Below are positions 7,544-17,266 of a stretch of 64,000 bases of DNA, one piece after another (the first letter of the stretch is position 1; every line of letters begins with the position of its first letter). Position numbers and translations under genes: made by a program. A model generated the notes under the pieces. It was not told where the DNA came from and made no database searches. It was given only the letters and a program-made list of their open reading frames with translations. Source of the DNA: Mangrovibacterium diazotrophicum (GTDB taxonomy: Bacteria; Bacteroidota; Bacteroidia; Bacteroidales; Prolixibacteraceae). Location: assembly GCF_003610535.1 (NCBI RefSeq), contig NZ_RAPN01000001.1, positions 1,227,320 to 1,291,319 of the forward strand, in the 5' to 3' direction.

Positions 7544-8890
7544 TTATTTATCGTAGAATTGTACCGAGCTGTCGTTCACACTGGTTTTACTGTTTTTTAC
7601 CAGCTCAATCATTTCGGCGCCTGCCAACAGAACAGGGCCGTAGCCATGAGCAGCATACACATTCACCGGGCGGTAATAGTAGAACGCCGGATCGAATCCC
7701 ATGCCGGTTCCAACGCAGGTACCTTCAACTTCTCCTTTTTCGTTCACCTTGGAGGCGACTGCATTCCAGGCCAGGCAAACCATCGGGCCATACACTTTTG
7801 CATCAACATAACCGCGGTTAATAGCACGGGCAATGGAGTACGCGTAGATGGCCGTGGCCGATGTTTCGAGGTAGGTATCGTTGCGATCCAGCAGCTGATG
7901 CCAGAAACCGGTTCCATCCTGGTAGTTGGCCAAACCGCGAATGTGCTTCCGCAGTAAATCGAGAACTTCTGCCCTTCCGGCATAGTCTTCCGGCAGTACT
8001 TCCAGCAGTTCAACCATGGTCATCACGGCCCAACCGTTGGCACGTCCCCAGTGAAACTGCGGATGCTCGTCCATTCCCTGAATCCAGCCGTGCATGAACA
8101 GGCCTTTATCGTAATTAAACATGCGCTCGCCAAACTGGAGAACTTGTTTCACCGCATCGTCGAAATACTGGTTATCGCCACTGTAGGCACCCATTTGTGC
8201 CAAAGCCGGAACACTCATAAACAGGTCGTCGAGCCAAATGGAGTTGGGCTGCGGACGGTTGCGGGCCAGCGTGCCATCTTCCAAACGGAATTCCTTGTTG
8301 CTGATATAATCCATGTAGGTCCCGATCATTTCATCCTGCTTTTCGGCCACACCAGCCTGCGCCGCTTTGATCATGGCCGCGCAAATCGCACCGCAGTCAT
8401 CCAGGGCATGCGGATGTAAGGTATGATAAAGCTGAAACTTCGTATCCGATCCTTTCTTCTCAAACTCTTTGAAGGCATTCAATGCTTTCGCCAGAAAATT
8501 TAGTCGTGTGGTGACGTAATCGGCGTACTTCGAATCGCCGGTTTCTTTGGCTGCCAGCAACATCCCGGCATAGGTTACGCCCCATTCGTAACTGGTCAAA
8601 CGGAAATCGCCGGGTTTCATGATCGTATTTTCATTCACCTTCGAATAGTCCGTGATCTCGGCCCCGCTGTCCTTGTCAACCAAAGCAGCAGGAGTCGTCG
8701 CTTCCAGATAATCGTAAACCCGCGTCAATGTCGACTCGATATCCGCCACTTCCGGCGTTCCGTATGGCGTTGGATAATCAGGTTGCAACAGGTGAAGCGG
8801 CGTAGTGACGTCGTTCATTTTTTGTGCGTGACTGGCCGACCAGCTGAAGGTCACCAAAAGTCCCGCCATTACTAACGTTGATTTTTTCAT
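7544..8890 (-). CDS. GH105 unsaturated rhamnogalacturonyl hydrolase
   Basis: 448 residues with a signal peptide (about 1-22). The (alpha/alpha)6-barrel markers of GH105 are present: H-A-L-D-D-C-G-A near 161-167 with the acidic pair D164/D165, W-L-D-D-L-F-M-S near 219-225, and H-W-G-R-A-N-G-W-A at 280-288. GH105 enzymes remove 4,5-unsaturated uronic acid from the non-reducing end of oligosaccharides left by pectin or rhamnogalacturonan lyases, here probably in the periplasm. It lies 31 bases downstream of the GH28 gene and is last in the PUL 1 transcript. GH88 is the main alternative family, but the DD-C-G-A and WGRANGW context favours GH105. Confidence 0.88.
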   Translation of the reverse strand: MKKSTLVMAGLLVTFSWSASHAQKMNDVTTPLHLLQPDYPTPYGTPEVADIESTLTRVYDYLEATTPAALVDKDSGAEITDYSKVNENTIMKPGDFRLTSYEWGVTYAGMLLAAKETGDSKYADYVTTRLNFLAKALNAFKEFEKKGSDTKFQLYHTLHPHALDDCGAICAAMIKAAQAGVAEKQDEMIGTYMDYISNKEFRLEDGTLARNRPQPNSIWLDDLFMSVPALAQMGAYSGDNQYFDDAVKQVLQFGERMFNYDKGLFMHGWIQGMDEHPQFHWGRANGWAVMTMVELLEVLPEDYAGRAEVLDLLRKHIRGLANYQDGTGFWHQLLDRNDTYLETSATAIYAYSIARAINRGYVDAKVYGPMVCLAWNAVASKVNEKGEVEGTCVGTGMGFDPAFYYYRPVNVYAAHGYGPVLLAGAEMIELVKNSKTSVNDSSVQFYDK

Positions 8891-8921
8891 TTGTTATGGT
8901 TTAGTTTTAGTTCTGTCGTTT

Positions 8922-10289
8922 TTATTCAAATTTCAGGTCTTCTACGTTTTCGGCAATATTCCGTTCCTCGCGGATCGTATCAGCATCAACATTTTTCAAG
9001 AAAACCCGTTTAACCGGCATCTCTTCCTGACCTAAAATACGGTAAGTAAATTTCACATTGTTGGCTTTAATGTTTTCGAGGTAGATATCTGAAATGGGCG
9101 TCAAACGCACTTCGTAGGTCGGTACCAGGTCGCGCCATTGGTAGAGCACATCGGTTTCGATACCAAGGATCCCATCGCGCATTTTATCAGCCTTGATATT
9201 GGTTACATGAATATTCTTCACGAAACCTCCCCTACGCTCGTTTGTTTTAATGAAAACCAAATTAAACATGCTGGCGCTATCGGCAACGGCGCAATTGTCC
9301 ATCCACACATTCTCGATACCACCCGACAACTCGCTACCAACCGCCAGCAACTGGTGACCGTTGTTCACGAGACAATTCCGGATGATCAGGTTTTGATTTG
9401 GACTATTCAAGCGCCAGGCATCCTGGTTACGGCCCGATTTCACCGCTATGGCGTCATCGCCCTGGTCGAAAACACAATCCTCGATCAACATGTTTTGGCT
9501 CATCTCCGGGTCAACACCGTCATTGTTGTGGCCGTGGGCAAATACCCGCAGGTTACGGATCACTACATCCTTACACAGGTACGGGTGAATGGTCCAGAAC
9601 GGGCTGTTGGTGATCTTCACGCCATCCAGCAACACATGTTGGCTACGGTTGAACTGGATGAAATGCGGGCGCATGTTAGCGGTATCGTTCACCATGTAGC
9701 GGTCCTCAACAGGCACGTTTTTAACAGCTGCTTCGTACAGCCACTTCAGGCTGTTCATGTGCCCAGCAGGGCGTGCGAACCATTTCCGCCAGAAGTCCAT
9801 TTTAGCTTTCAACTCCCCTTCGCCGGTAATGGCCACATTCTGGCACTCGTAGGCATAAATTAAAGGCGAATAATTGTAACACTCCAGTCCTTCCCAGCTG
9901 GTGTGAACAGCTGGCAGGTAATCCTCCGGATTATCGGAGAACAACAGGGTCGCGCCTTTTTGTAAATGCAAGTTGACATTGCTTTTGAAGTGAACTGTAC
10001 CGGTTAACCATTCGCCCTCGGGAATAATCACTGAACCGCCACCTGCTTCGTTTGCGGCGTCAATAGCTTTGGCAATAGCTTCGGATGTTTTTTGCTGATC
10101 GCCGGGAACGGCACCAAAGTCGGTAATTACAAATTCGGGGCAATCGCTGAAATCCGGGTAAGAAATGGCAGGCATCTCAAAGGGAGCCTTCACTTCAACT
10201 GTTTTAATTATCAATTTATTTTTCGATCCGGAACACGATGTTAATCCAATCGCACAGGCCAGTGCGACAATCTGCAGTAAGTTTTTCAT
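8922..10289 (-). CDS. GH28 polygalacturonase-type hydrolase, lipoprotein
   Basis: 455 residues. A lipoprotein signal ends in L-T-S-C (C19), so the enzyme is membrane-anchored. The right-handed beta-helix GH28 signature is complete: N-N-D-G-V-D-P (255-261) for NTD, Q-G-D-D-A-I-A-V-K-S-G (276-286) with the D278/D279 pair, and N-G-H (310-312). The family hydrolyses alpha-1,4-galacturonosyl bonds by inversion; exo-acting or rhamnogalacturonan-type specificity cannot be separated from sequence alone. Together with GH105 and SusCD it points to pectic substrates. Its upstream gap holds palindromes and follows the SusCD terminator, so it probably has its own promoter. Confidence 0.9.
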   Translation of the reverse strand: MKNLLQIVALACAIGLTSCSGSKNKLIIKTVEVKAPFEMPAISYPDFSDCPEFVITDFGAVPGDQQKTSEAIAKAIDAANEAGGGSVIIPEGEWLTGTVHFKSNVNLHLQKGATLLFSDNPEDYLPAVHTSWEGLECYNYSPLIYAYECQNVAITGEGELKAKMDFWRKWFARPAGHMNSLKWLYEAAVKNVPVEDRYMVNDTANMRPHFIQFNRSQHVLLDGVKITNSPFWTIHPYLCKDVVIRNLRVFAHGHNNDGVDPEMSQNMLIEDCVFDQGDDAIAVKSGRNQDAWRLNSPNQNLIIRNCLVNNGHQLLAVGSELSGGIENVWMDNCAVADSASMFNLVFIKTNERRGGFVKNIHVTNIKADKMRDGILGIETDVLYQWRDLVPTYEVRLTPISDIYLENIKANNVKFTYRILGQEEMPVKRVFLKNVDADTIREERNIAENVEDLKFE

Positions 10290-10355
10290 TGGTTTTTGTA
10301 TTAATTAAGTAGTAATCGTTCGTGATTATTCAATTATTTCAATTCTGTCGGACAC

Positions 10356-10373
10356 ACTAATCTTTTGATTAGT
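10356..10373. promoter_or_regulatory. Candidate operator upstream of GH28
   Basis: ACTAATC-TTTT-GATTAGT is a perfect 7-bp inverted repeat with a four-base centre, 66 bases before the GH28 start codon. The size suits a dimeric regulator. No candidate regulator gene other than the ECF/FecR pair is present in PUL 1. Confidence 0.4.
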
Positions 10374-10516
10374 TCGCCACTTTCATTCTTTTCAAATCTC
10401 AGAGAATTGGCACCTTGCTGCGTTGGAGAAGTTCTTTTTCTTCGCACGGATTGAAATCATTCCCAAGGTTTGTCGCTCCCAAATCGAGCATTTCTCCCAA
10501 TCAAAGACGAATATTC

Positions 10517-10533
10517 TATAGGGCTACCCTATA
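10517..10533. repeat. Perfect palindrome TATAGGG-CTA-CCCTATA
   Basis: Seven-bp arms with a three-base centre inside the GH28 upstream region. It could be the tip of a dispersed intergenic repeat or a second operator; a single copy in this window does not decide between them. Confidence 0.4.
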
Positions 10534-10596
10534 CTCGCCGACTAAAGCTTGTCCCTGAATTCAACGACTCTAACTTAAATCAATAAGGTGGAAAAG

Positions 10597-10627
10597 AAAA
10601 ATACAGGGGAAAGCTCCCCTGTATTTT
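10597..10627 (-). terminator. Terminator after SusCD1
   Basis: On the minus strand AAAATACAGGGG pairs with CCCCTGTATTTT over a six-base loop and runs into TTTTTCTTTT, right after the SusD1 stop. It should reduce read-through from susCD into GH28/GH105. Confidence 0.75.
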
Positions 10628-10646
10628 CATATAATCAGTCGAGTAA

Positions 10647-12599
10647 TTAATAACCCGGATTTTGCATCGCTGATTTCTCATCAGCAGTCAACGGACGTCC
10701 CTCGGTATAAATACCATCCAGGAAGGTCTGAGGAATTGGTCTTAAGTTGTGATAATCCTGAATATTTGCCGAAGCTTCAGGGTTGTAGGCACGTACCCTT
10801 GCAACCAACGTTTTAGTACGGCTCAAATCTTCCCAACGAAGCCATTCACCGCAAAGTTCACGGGTGCGTTCGTTCAACACCAGGCACATCATGCGGTCAT
10901 AGTCACTTGAATAGCCCAATGTTGTGATGATCGCTTCATCTTCGTCTGGCAAGGTTGAAGTACTGTTAATCGTCAAACTTGTAGCAGCGGTTGTTTCAGA
11001 AATGTTGTTCGACTCGTAATAAGAGTTTTCATTCATATACGAGTTGTCACTCAGCGGCTGAGAATAATCAGAAGTAGGATAGGATTCGGCACCATCCATA
11101 TAGTAAGAACGATCTTCTCCGCTTTTGTAAGTTGCACGGCTGCGAACGGCATTAATATAAGGCAGAGCTTCTGAATAATCTCCCATACGGATTTTCGCTT
11201 CGGCTGCCATCAAATAAGTTTCGGCTGAACGCGCCAAAATTTCATCACGCATACCCCTGTTATCATTGATCGCTGTACGGTCGGATTCGAAGTGTTTGGA
11301 CAAAGACGGCCATCTCGGGTTTGCCAAAAGCCCCACACCGTCGGCAGCATGTGCCACATAAACGTGAGGTATTGTTTTTCCGGTTTCGCTGTACAAAATA
11401 CTTGGATCGTTGTTATTAACCGTTTTCGCAAAACGAGTGTCGTCGGCAGAGTTAATCACGTACATGATGCCCAGGTCAACACCTGCAGTATAGGCGATTC
11501 CTCCAGATTCGCCACCTCTGTTTACCCGGTGTTTCGTCCGGAATGTTTTCCAGAAACGGGAATCGTTGATATGGTCGAACACATCGTAAGTAAAATAAGT
11601 ACATGCCATACGGCTATATGGACGCATACCGGTCAGGTCACGTTTCATCATGGCGAGGTCATCATAGCGAGCCGTGAAGTATACGTGACTTTGGTTATAA
11701 GTATCCAATGCTGCATCGCGGCTAAACGATGCCGACAAGATTAATTCAGGAAGAGACTCATTCGCTCCATCTGGTTGCGTGTAATACCAAAGATCCTGGT
11801 AATTGCCGGCCAGCGGGTGATTGGCAATCACTTCGTCTGATAAATCCAACACCTTTTGAAGGTCGGCAGTTTTTGTGCTTGAGTTCCAGGAATCATTAAT
11901 TTCGCTGGCACGGGTCAAATAAGCTTTTGCCAGGAAGTGAGCAGCGGCATCTTTCGTGATTTCGTTGGGAGTAGAAGCCGAATTATCCAATAAATCATAA
12001 GCCATCTCAAAATCGGAAATTACCTGCGCCAATACCTCTTCGACGCTGGCCCGTGTGAACTCCAACTCAACACTGGTACTTGGTTCCAATTTCAATGGAA
12101 CGCCACCATATTGGCGAGCTAACTTCAAATAGACGAAAGCACGCAAAAAATATCCTTCACCCAAAGCCGTCTTTTTAATAGCATCGTTTGTTGATTCAAT
12201 GTCAGTTGCTGATTTGATCAATTGATTAGCGTATCCGATACCCAAATAAGCATTATCCCAAGGTTCTTCGGCAGTTGTACGGATTGTTGTAATACTGGAA
12301 TTGAAACGGCTGTCGTAATTATTCCATTGGCTGTTGGTATCGTCACCTCCAACATGAAACTCGTCCGTACCATAGTTGGTTGTACCAAACTGAACTTCGC
12401 TGGCAAATGGCTTTGTAAAAACATAATAGTAGGTACCAATAGCCAATTCCTGAATACCTTCTTCTGTATTAAAATAGGAAAGGTCTCGTTCAGTTTCCAG
12501 TGTTTCTTTCAGAAAGGAATCCTGGTTACATGAAGTTACACCGACTGTTAGGGCCAAAAGCGCTATCAGATGTGTATATATTTTTATATTCTTTTTCAT
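10647..12599 (-). CDS. SusD-family glycan-binding lipoprotein (PUL 1)
   Basis: The frame opens at 12626, but the ATG at 12599 gives a classical lipoprotein signal (M-K-K-N-I-K... ending V-T-S-C), so I chose it; length is then 650 residues. The body shows the SusD/RagB layout: N-terminal TPR-like helices with Y-F-N-T-E-E-G and G-E-G-Y-F-L-R-A-F-V-Y-L-K-L-A-R-Q-Y-G-G-V-P, and a C-terminal half with Y-L-M-A-A-E-A-K-I-R-M-G and E-R-T-R-E-L-C-G-E-W-L-R-W-E-D-L. It sits on the outer surface as the lid of the SusC pore and captures oligosaccharides. SusC ends 30 bases upstream, so the two are cotranscribed. Confidence 0.92.
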   Translation of the reverse strand: MKKNIKIYTHLIALLALTVGVTSCNQDSFLKETLETERDLSYFNTEEGIQELAIGTYYYVFTKPFASEVQFGTTNYGTDEFHVGGDDTNSQWNNYDSRFNSSITTIRTTAEEPWDNAYLGIGYANQLIKSATDIESTNDAIKKTALGEGYFLRAFVYLKLARQYGGVPLKLEPSTSVELEFTRASVEEVLAQVISDFEMAYDLLDNSASTPNEITKDAAAHFLAKAYLTRASEINDSWNSSTKTADLQKVLDLSDEVIANHPLAGNYQDLWYYTQPDGANESLPELILSASFSRDAALDTYNQSHVYFTARYDDLAMMKRDLTGMRPYSRMACTYFTYDVFDHINDSRFWKTFRTKHRVNRGGESGGIAYTAGVDLGIMYVINSADDTRFAKTVNNNDPSILYSETGKTIPHVYVAHAADGVGLLANPRWPSLSKHFESDRTAINDNRGMRDEILARSAETYLMAAEAKIRMGDYSEALPYINAVRSRATYKSGEDRSYYMDGAESYPTSDYSQPLSDNSYMNENSYYESNNISETTAATSLTINSTSTLPDEDEAIITTLGYSSDYDRMMCLVLNERTRELCGEWLRWEDLSRTKTLVARVRAYNPEASANIQDYHNLRPIPQTFLDGIYTEGRPLTADEKSAMQNPGY

Positions 12600-12629
12600 A
12601 AGTCTCATTCTTTTTGAATTTAACATGTC

Positions 12630-15600
12630 TTAAAATTGAAGATTAACTCCCATTACAAAACCTCTGTTTGCGTAATGCGCTTTGGTATCCATGTCTCGGA
12701 ACGACACTTTATTGAATACATAGCCGGGATTCAACGCCTGTACATAGAAGCGTAACTTGGAAACTCCCAGTTTATCGGTTAGCATATTCGGCAAGTTGTA
12801 GCCTAACGAAATATTTCGAATTTTCAGGAAAGAACCACTTTCAAATCCGAGTGATCCGTAATATTGATCACCATAACCGGCTGAGTAAATTGGCTTTTGA
12901 TAGTCAGAATTGGTGTTGTTTGGCGTCCAGTAGTTAATCTTGCGTTGCTGATAACGTCCAACCAAACCTTCACCTCCGGCATCATAAGTATATCCGAAAC
13001 GTCCGTACATAAAGATTGACAATTCTAAGCCCTTATAAGTAAATGTGTTTGTTAAACCCAAGATATATTTAGGAATCTCGCTACCGATGATGACACGGTC
13101 GTTGTTTGCATCGATTTTATAGTCACCGTTTTGGTCAACCGGACGAACGTTACCTGCCGTAAACGTATGGCCATTCGCATTGAATTTTGCCATTTCTTCG
13201 GCATCTGATTCCTGCCAGATTCCGGCAGCTTCGTAATCGTAGATGATGTCCTGAGATTCTCCGATGAACCACTCGTTGTTGATGTCGTCTTCTTTACCAT
13301 TTGCCAGCGAAACAATTTTGTTAGTCTGGTAGGAAGCGTTCAAGGTCGTTGTCCATTCAAAACCATTGGTTGTCACGTTGACCGTGTTCACGGTTAAATC
13401 GATACCACTGGATTTGGTTTCACCAATATTCGCAAAGGTGTCTTCATAACCGGTAACCGTTGGGATTGATTTCTGCATCAACAAATCGGTTGTATGTGAG
13501 ATATAACTATCTAAACTACCTGAAATCCTTGAGTTAAGGATTGAGAAATCCAAACCAATATTATACTGCGTGGTTTTTTCCCATCCCAAATCTTCATTCG
13601 CAAGAGTTGGATCAGTATATTGACCAGCAGTTGTGGTACTTCCGATTGGGTAGAACACAGCTACTAATCGACCTTTTGTTTCGTAAGGATCGATCGCGGC
13701 GTTACCGGTAGCACCAACCCCCAAACGTAATTTCAGTTGGTTTACCCATGCGGCACCAGACATAAAATCTTCCTGGTCTATACGCCATCCCAAAGCCGCA
13801 CTGGGGAAGAATGCCCACTTGTTACCCTCAGCCAACTGAGAAGCTCCATCATAACGACCTGATGCCGTTAACAGGTATTTTCCTTTATAAGCATAAGTTA
13901 AACGGGCCATATAAGAAAGCAATGATGACTTCGTAATATTAGAATCCCAACTTTTCAGAGAACTAACAGCATCAAAGGCATTCCATTTTTGGCTTTCCAG
14001 CGGAATGTTGTCTGCTGACATCAAGCTTCCTTCCGATTTAAATTTGGTCTGACTCTGCAATAACGTCAAGCCAAAATCATGTTCGCCTACGGTCTTGTTG
14101 TAAAGCAACAAGTTATCGAGCGTGTATGACAAACGTTGACTTTTTTGCAAAAGAGCAAAAGCAGATCCACTCCGGATCACTGATTTTCCGTCGATATAAA
14201 CACCGTTACGCCAGTTTTCCATATCGGGACCGAAGTTGATGCGGTATTTCAAACCGTCCAACACGGGCAGAATGCTGCCAATATCAACCATACCATAAAA
14301 ACTACCGAAGGTACGCACGGTGGTCCGCTGGTCTTGTGAATATTTGTCTTCGTCGATGATTGTCTTTACCGCGATATCACCACCAGGATAGTCAATCTTG
14401 TTGCCATCTGAATCATAAGGCAGCGTGTAAGTGAAAACACTGTATGCCTGATCGTACAGGTTGTCTCTTACGGACACGGCAACGTTACCTGCCTGTGATT
14501 GACCAAATTCCTGGATACTGTAGGAAGAATTCAACTTAACACCCATCTGGAACCAATCGGTCGGAGTAACATCAACACTAACACTTCCGTTGTAGCGTTT
14601 ATAGCTTTGTCCCTTCACTACACCCGTATTATCGGTATAACCAAAGGAACCGTAAGCCGTCATTTTCTCCGTACCACCACTGGCGCTGATCGTATTGGTT
14701 GTGGTAATCCCGGTGCGGGTAACAAAATCAGTCCAGTTTGTAGTGGTTAATTTTGAACCATCCCAGGTACCGCTTGCCCAGCCTTTTTCAATATTTGCAA
14801 AGGCAGTTTCATCACCGGTAAAGATTTTAGCATCATTTTCCAAAGTAGGTTCATCTCCTCTTGGATAGGTCCCGGCAGATGCCAGTTCGTAATATTTTGC
14901 CCAACGACGATATTCGACATACTCACCTGCACTAAACAAAGGAGCATATTCGTGTACTTTTTCAATCGTCACTGAAGAGTCGAAAGTCAGGGTAAACTTA
15001 CCGGCTTTCCCTTTTTTGGTAGTAATCAAAACAACACCATTGGCTCCCCGTGATCCGTAGATCGCTGTTGCAGATGCATCTTTCAGGATGTCAATCGATT
15101 CAATGTCATTTGGGTTCAGGTTATCAATTCCACCGAAGGTAAATTCGTTATTGTCGTCGCCTTGAATATCTGCTGTTGAAGAAACCAATGGAATACCATC
15201 GACAACGTAAAGCGGCGAGTTTGAGGCGGTTAATGAGCGTACACCACGGATGGAAATACTTCCAACTGTACCTGGACGTTCGTTGGAAGAAATATCGATA
15301 CCGGCAGCTTTACCTTGCATCGCAGCAACAGCATTCGTCACCGGACGAGAGGTGAGTTCTTCTGCTCCAACACTAACTGTGGCACCGGTAACATCCGATT
15401 TCTTTTGAACCCCGTAACCGATTGCCACAACTTCCTCCAAACCAATTGTTTCTTCTTCCAACACGACATTGATTTGTGTTTTTCCGGCAACCGGAATCTC
15501 CTGCACTTTCATCCCAACAAATGAGACCTGCAGAACGGCATCGGACGGTACATTGCTGATGGTGTATTTACCATCAAAGTCGGTTATTGTTCCGTTACTT

Positions 15601-16070
15601 GTTCCTTTTACAACTACAGTGGCACCCGGAATCGGCTCGCCGCTACTCGACTTAACAACCCCGGTTATGGTACTTTGTTGCTGTAATTCGGCAAAACGGC
15701 TTTCGCTGTTATCATTCATCAGAATAATCTGGCGATCAGCGATCTTATAATTAACATCTGTTCCTTCGAAAATTTCGGCCAGGATTTCTTCGATATTGGC
15801 ATTCTCCAATGTTAAGGTCACATTCCGGTTAACATCAATATCTTCATTGGTATATAAAAAGAAAAATTCACTCCGATCTTCAATCGATTTCAGAACCTCG
15901 CGGACCGTTGTGTTTTTAAAGGATAAATTCAGCTTGGTTCGCTGAGAATAGACGCTTGCACTTAAGTGCATACATGTAACTAAGAGCAGGATAGTGGTCA
16001 GTTTCATAATACGCAACCATTTTTGAAGAAGGCATAGCTCTCCCTCTGTACTAAACAATTTTTTTTTCAT
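12630..16070 (-). CDS. SusC-family TonB-dependent outer-membrane transporter with STN domain (PUL 1)
   Basis: 1146 residues: basic extended N-terminus and signal peptide (about 1-42), STN/FecR-contact domain (about 46-118; L-N-L-S-F-K-N-T-T-V-R-E-V-L), a carboxypeptidase-regulatory-like domain (about 135-215; G-E-P-I-P-G-A-T-V-V-V-K-G), plug (about 225-340; V-A-I-G-Y-G-V-Q-K-K and G-S-R-G-A-N-G-V-V-L-I-T-T-K-K-G) and a 22-strand barrel ending in aromatic F. It imports oligosaccharides using TonB energy. The STN domain identifies it as a transducer that signals to the FecR/sigma pair just upstream. A hairpin lies in its leader. Confidence 0.94.
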   Translation of the reverse strand: MKKKLFSTEGELCLLQKWLRIMKLTTILLLVTCMHLSASVYSQRTKLNLSFKNTTVREVLKSIEDRSEFFFLYTNEDIDVNRNVTLTLENANIEEILAEIFEGTDVNYKIADRQIILMNDNSESRFAELQQQSTITGVVKSSSGEPIPGATVVVKGTSNGTITDFDGKYTISNVPSDAVLQVSFVGMKVQEIPVAGKTQINVVLEEETIGLEEVVAIGYGVQKKSDVTGATVSVGAEELTSRPVTNAVAAMQGKAAGIDISSNERPGTVGSISIRGVRSLTASNSPLYVVDGIPLVSSTADIQGDDNNEFTFGGIDNLNPNDIESIDILKDASATAIYGSRGANGVVLITTKKGKAGKFTLTFDSSVTIEKVHEYAPLFSAGEYVEYRRWAKYYELASAGTYPRGDEPTLENDAKIFTGDETAFANIEKGWASGTWDGSKLTTTNWTDFVTRTGITTTNTISASGGTEKMTAYGSFGYTDNTGVVKGQSYKRYNGSVSVDVTPTDWFQMGVKLNSSYSIQEFGQSQAGNVAVSVRDNLYDQAYSVFTYTLPYDSDGNKIDYPGGDIAVKTIIDEDKYSQDQRTTVRTFGSFYGMVDIGSILPVLDGLKYRINFGPDMENWRNGVYIDGKSVIRSGSAFALLQKSQRLSYTLDNLLLYNKTVGEHDFGLTLLQSQTKFKSEGSLMSADNIPLESQKWNAFDAVSSLKSWDSNITKSSLLSYMARLTYAYKGKYLLTASGRYDGASQLAEGNKWAFFPSAALGWRIDQEDFMSGAAWVNQLKLRLGVGATGNAAIDPYETKGRLVAVFYPIGSTTTAGQYTDPTLANEDLGWEKTTQYNIGLDFSILNSRISGSLDSYISHTTDLLMQKSIPTVTGYEDTFANIGETKSSGIDLTVNTVNVTTNGFEWTTTLNASYQTNKIVSLANGKEDDINNEWFIGESQDIIYDYEAAGIWQESDAEEMAKFNANGHTFTAGNVRPVDQNGDYKIDANNDRVIIGSEIPKYILGLTNTFTYKGLELSIFMYGRFGYTYDAGGEGLVGRYQQRKINYWTPNNTNSDYQKPIYSAGYGDQYYGSLGFESGSFLKIRNISLGYNLPNMLTDKLGVSKLRFYVQALNPGYVFNKVSFRDMDTKAHYANRGFVMGVNLQF

Positions 16071-16148
16071 AAGTTTGTAGTTCTAGTGTTACAATTTTCC
16101 CTTTTTCAGGGGTTTGTTACGCAATACATGCACCGCATGAAAATAGAA

Positions 16149-16180
16149 GGGAAGTGGTTCCAGCACTTTCCTTTTTTTCT
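16149..16180. terminator. Hairpin between fecR1 and susC1
   Basis: GGGAAGTGG-like (16149-16157) pairs with CACTTTCC (16164-16171) with one wobble. T-rich runs flank both sides, so it can stop transcription in either direction. It would separate the regulator mRNA from susCD. Confidence 0.55.
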
Positions 16181-17199
16181 TAGCGATGACTAATAAATAC
16201 TTGGTCTTCGTTTATTTCATAGTTCATTGGTGTTGTATAGGACAATAAATTCAACATTTCACGTAAACTTTCCGTTTTAATGGTCATTGTATAAAGTTTG
16301 GTGACGTTTAGGTTCCTTTCTACTGTTATATCAACATCATACCAGCGCTCCATTTTCTTGACAACTTCTTCGAAGCTGGCATCCTGAAAACGCAAGAGAT
16401 TTTCTTTCCATGAAGTGTATAAGTCGGTATCAACTTTTCGCTGAGTTGATTCACCGGTTGAAATATCCATCGAGAGCTGATCGCCAGGGAGTAAGTCGGC
16501 TTCTTCATGAGTCACATTGTTAACCGCCAATATTTCGCCATCTTCCAATGTTGCAGTAACGTTTTTGTCTTCAGCATAAGCATTCACGTTAAACCGGGTG
16601 CCCAACACCTTTATATCTACCTTACCCGGTGTACTTACAATAAAAGGTTTACCGTTATCTTTACGTGTAACATCGAAAAAGGCTTCACCATCCAAAAAAA
16701 TTCGTCTTTCATTCTTCGAGAAGGAAGTTGGAAACCGGAACCGAGTTCCTGAATTCAACCACACTTTGGTACCATCGTAAAGCACGATTTCAGACCGCTC
16801 TCCCTGAGGAACAAAGATTTCATTCGACGCAACAACATCGACTGAATCAACGGAATAAACAGTTTTATATCCCCAAGCACCAATTAGGAGTGCAATGATA
16901 AAAATGGCTGCATAACGCATGAAATGTATAAGGCGCAGAGAGCGTTTCTGTGCTGCTTGTGTCCTGACATTAGCCCAAATGCGTTTGATTTGTTCCTGCG
17001 AAGCTGAAGTTTCCGAAAGGTTCTCAAAACCCTGTAATACAAAAATCGCCTGATCGATTTCAGCTTTCTTTTCAGGATGACGTTCCAAAAATACCGGCCA
17101 CTGTTCGGATTCGTCTCCGGAGTTCTTACCCAAAGCCCAGGCTCTGAATTCTCCGTCCATCACGAAATCATCGGTCGTATATTTGCTGTACTTTTCCAT
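16180..17199 (-). CDS. FecR-family anti-sigma factor (PUL 1)
   Basis: 339 residues. A cytoplasmic N-terminal sigma-binding part (1-90) is followed by one transmembrane helix (about 92-110) and a periplasmic FecR domain (about 120-220; V-P-Q-G-E-R-S-E-I-V-L-Y-D-G-T-K-V-W-L-N-S-G-T) with a DUF4974 C-terminal domain (about 265-339; F-x-D-A-S-F-E-E-V-V-K-K-M-E-R-W-Y). It holds the ECF sigma factor until the SusC STN domain signals. It lies 67 bases after the sigma gene on the same strand. Confidence 0.93.
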   Translation of the reverse strand: MEKYSKYTTDDFVMDGEFRAWALGKNSGDESEQWPVFLERHPEKKAEIDQAIFVLQGFENLSETSASQEQIKRIWANVRTQAAQKRSLRLIHFMRYAAIFIIALLIGAWGYKTVYSVDSVDVVASNEIFVPQGERSEIVLYDGTKVWLNSGTRFRFPTSFSKNERRIFLDGEAFFDVTRKDNGKPFIVSTPGKVDIKVLGTRFNVNAYAEDKNVTATLEDGEILAVNNVTHEEADLLPGDQLSMDISTGESTQRKVDTDLYTSWKENLLRFQDASFEEVVKKMERWYDVDITVERNLNVTKLYTMTIKTESLREMLNLLSYTTPMNYEINEDQVFISHR

Positions 17200-17266
17200 T
17201 TTTTGGGGGTTACATAACTAGATAAGGCACCCAAGTAGAAAACATCATCACGGAAATAGAAAAAAA

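Larger units (their letters stand above)
10290..10646. other. Control region between SusD1 and GH28
   Basis: 357 bases without a gene. It contains the SusCD1 terminator at 10597-10627, a perfect palindrome TATAGGG-CTA-CCCTATA at 10517-10533, and a second perfect palindrome at 10356-10373 about 65 bases before the GH28 start. No canonical TAnnTTTG box is evident on the minus strand. Confidence 0.55.

Noticed and set aside
9138-9863. 241-codon plus-strand frame opposite GH28
   Set aside because: It is antisense to a complete GH28 gene with all catalytic motifs and has no recognisable protein features of its own; open antisense frames arise from codon bias.
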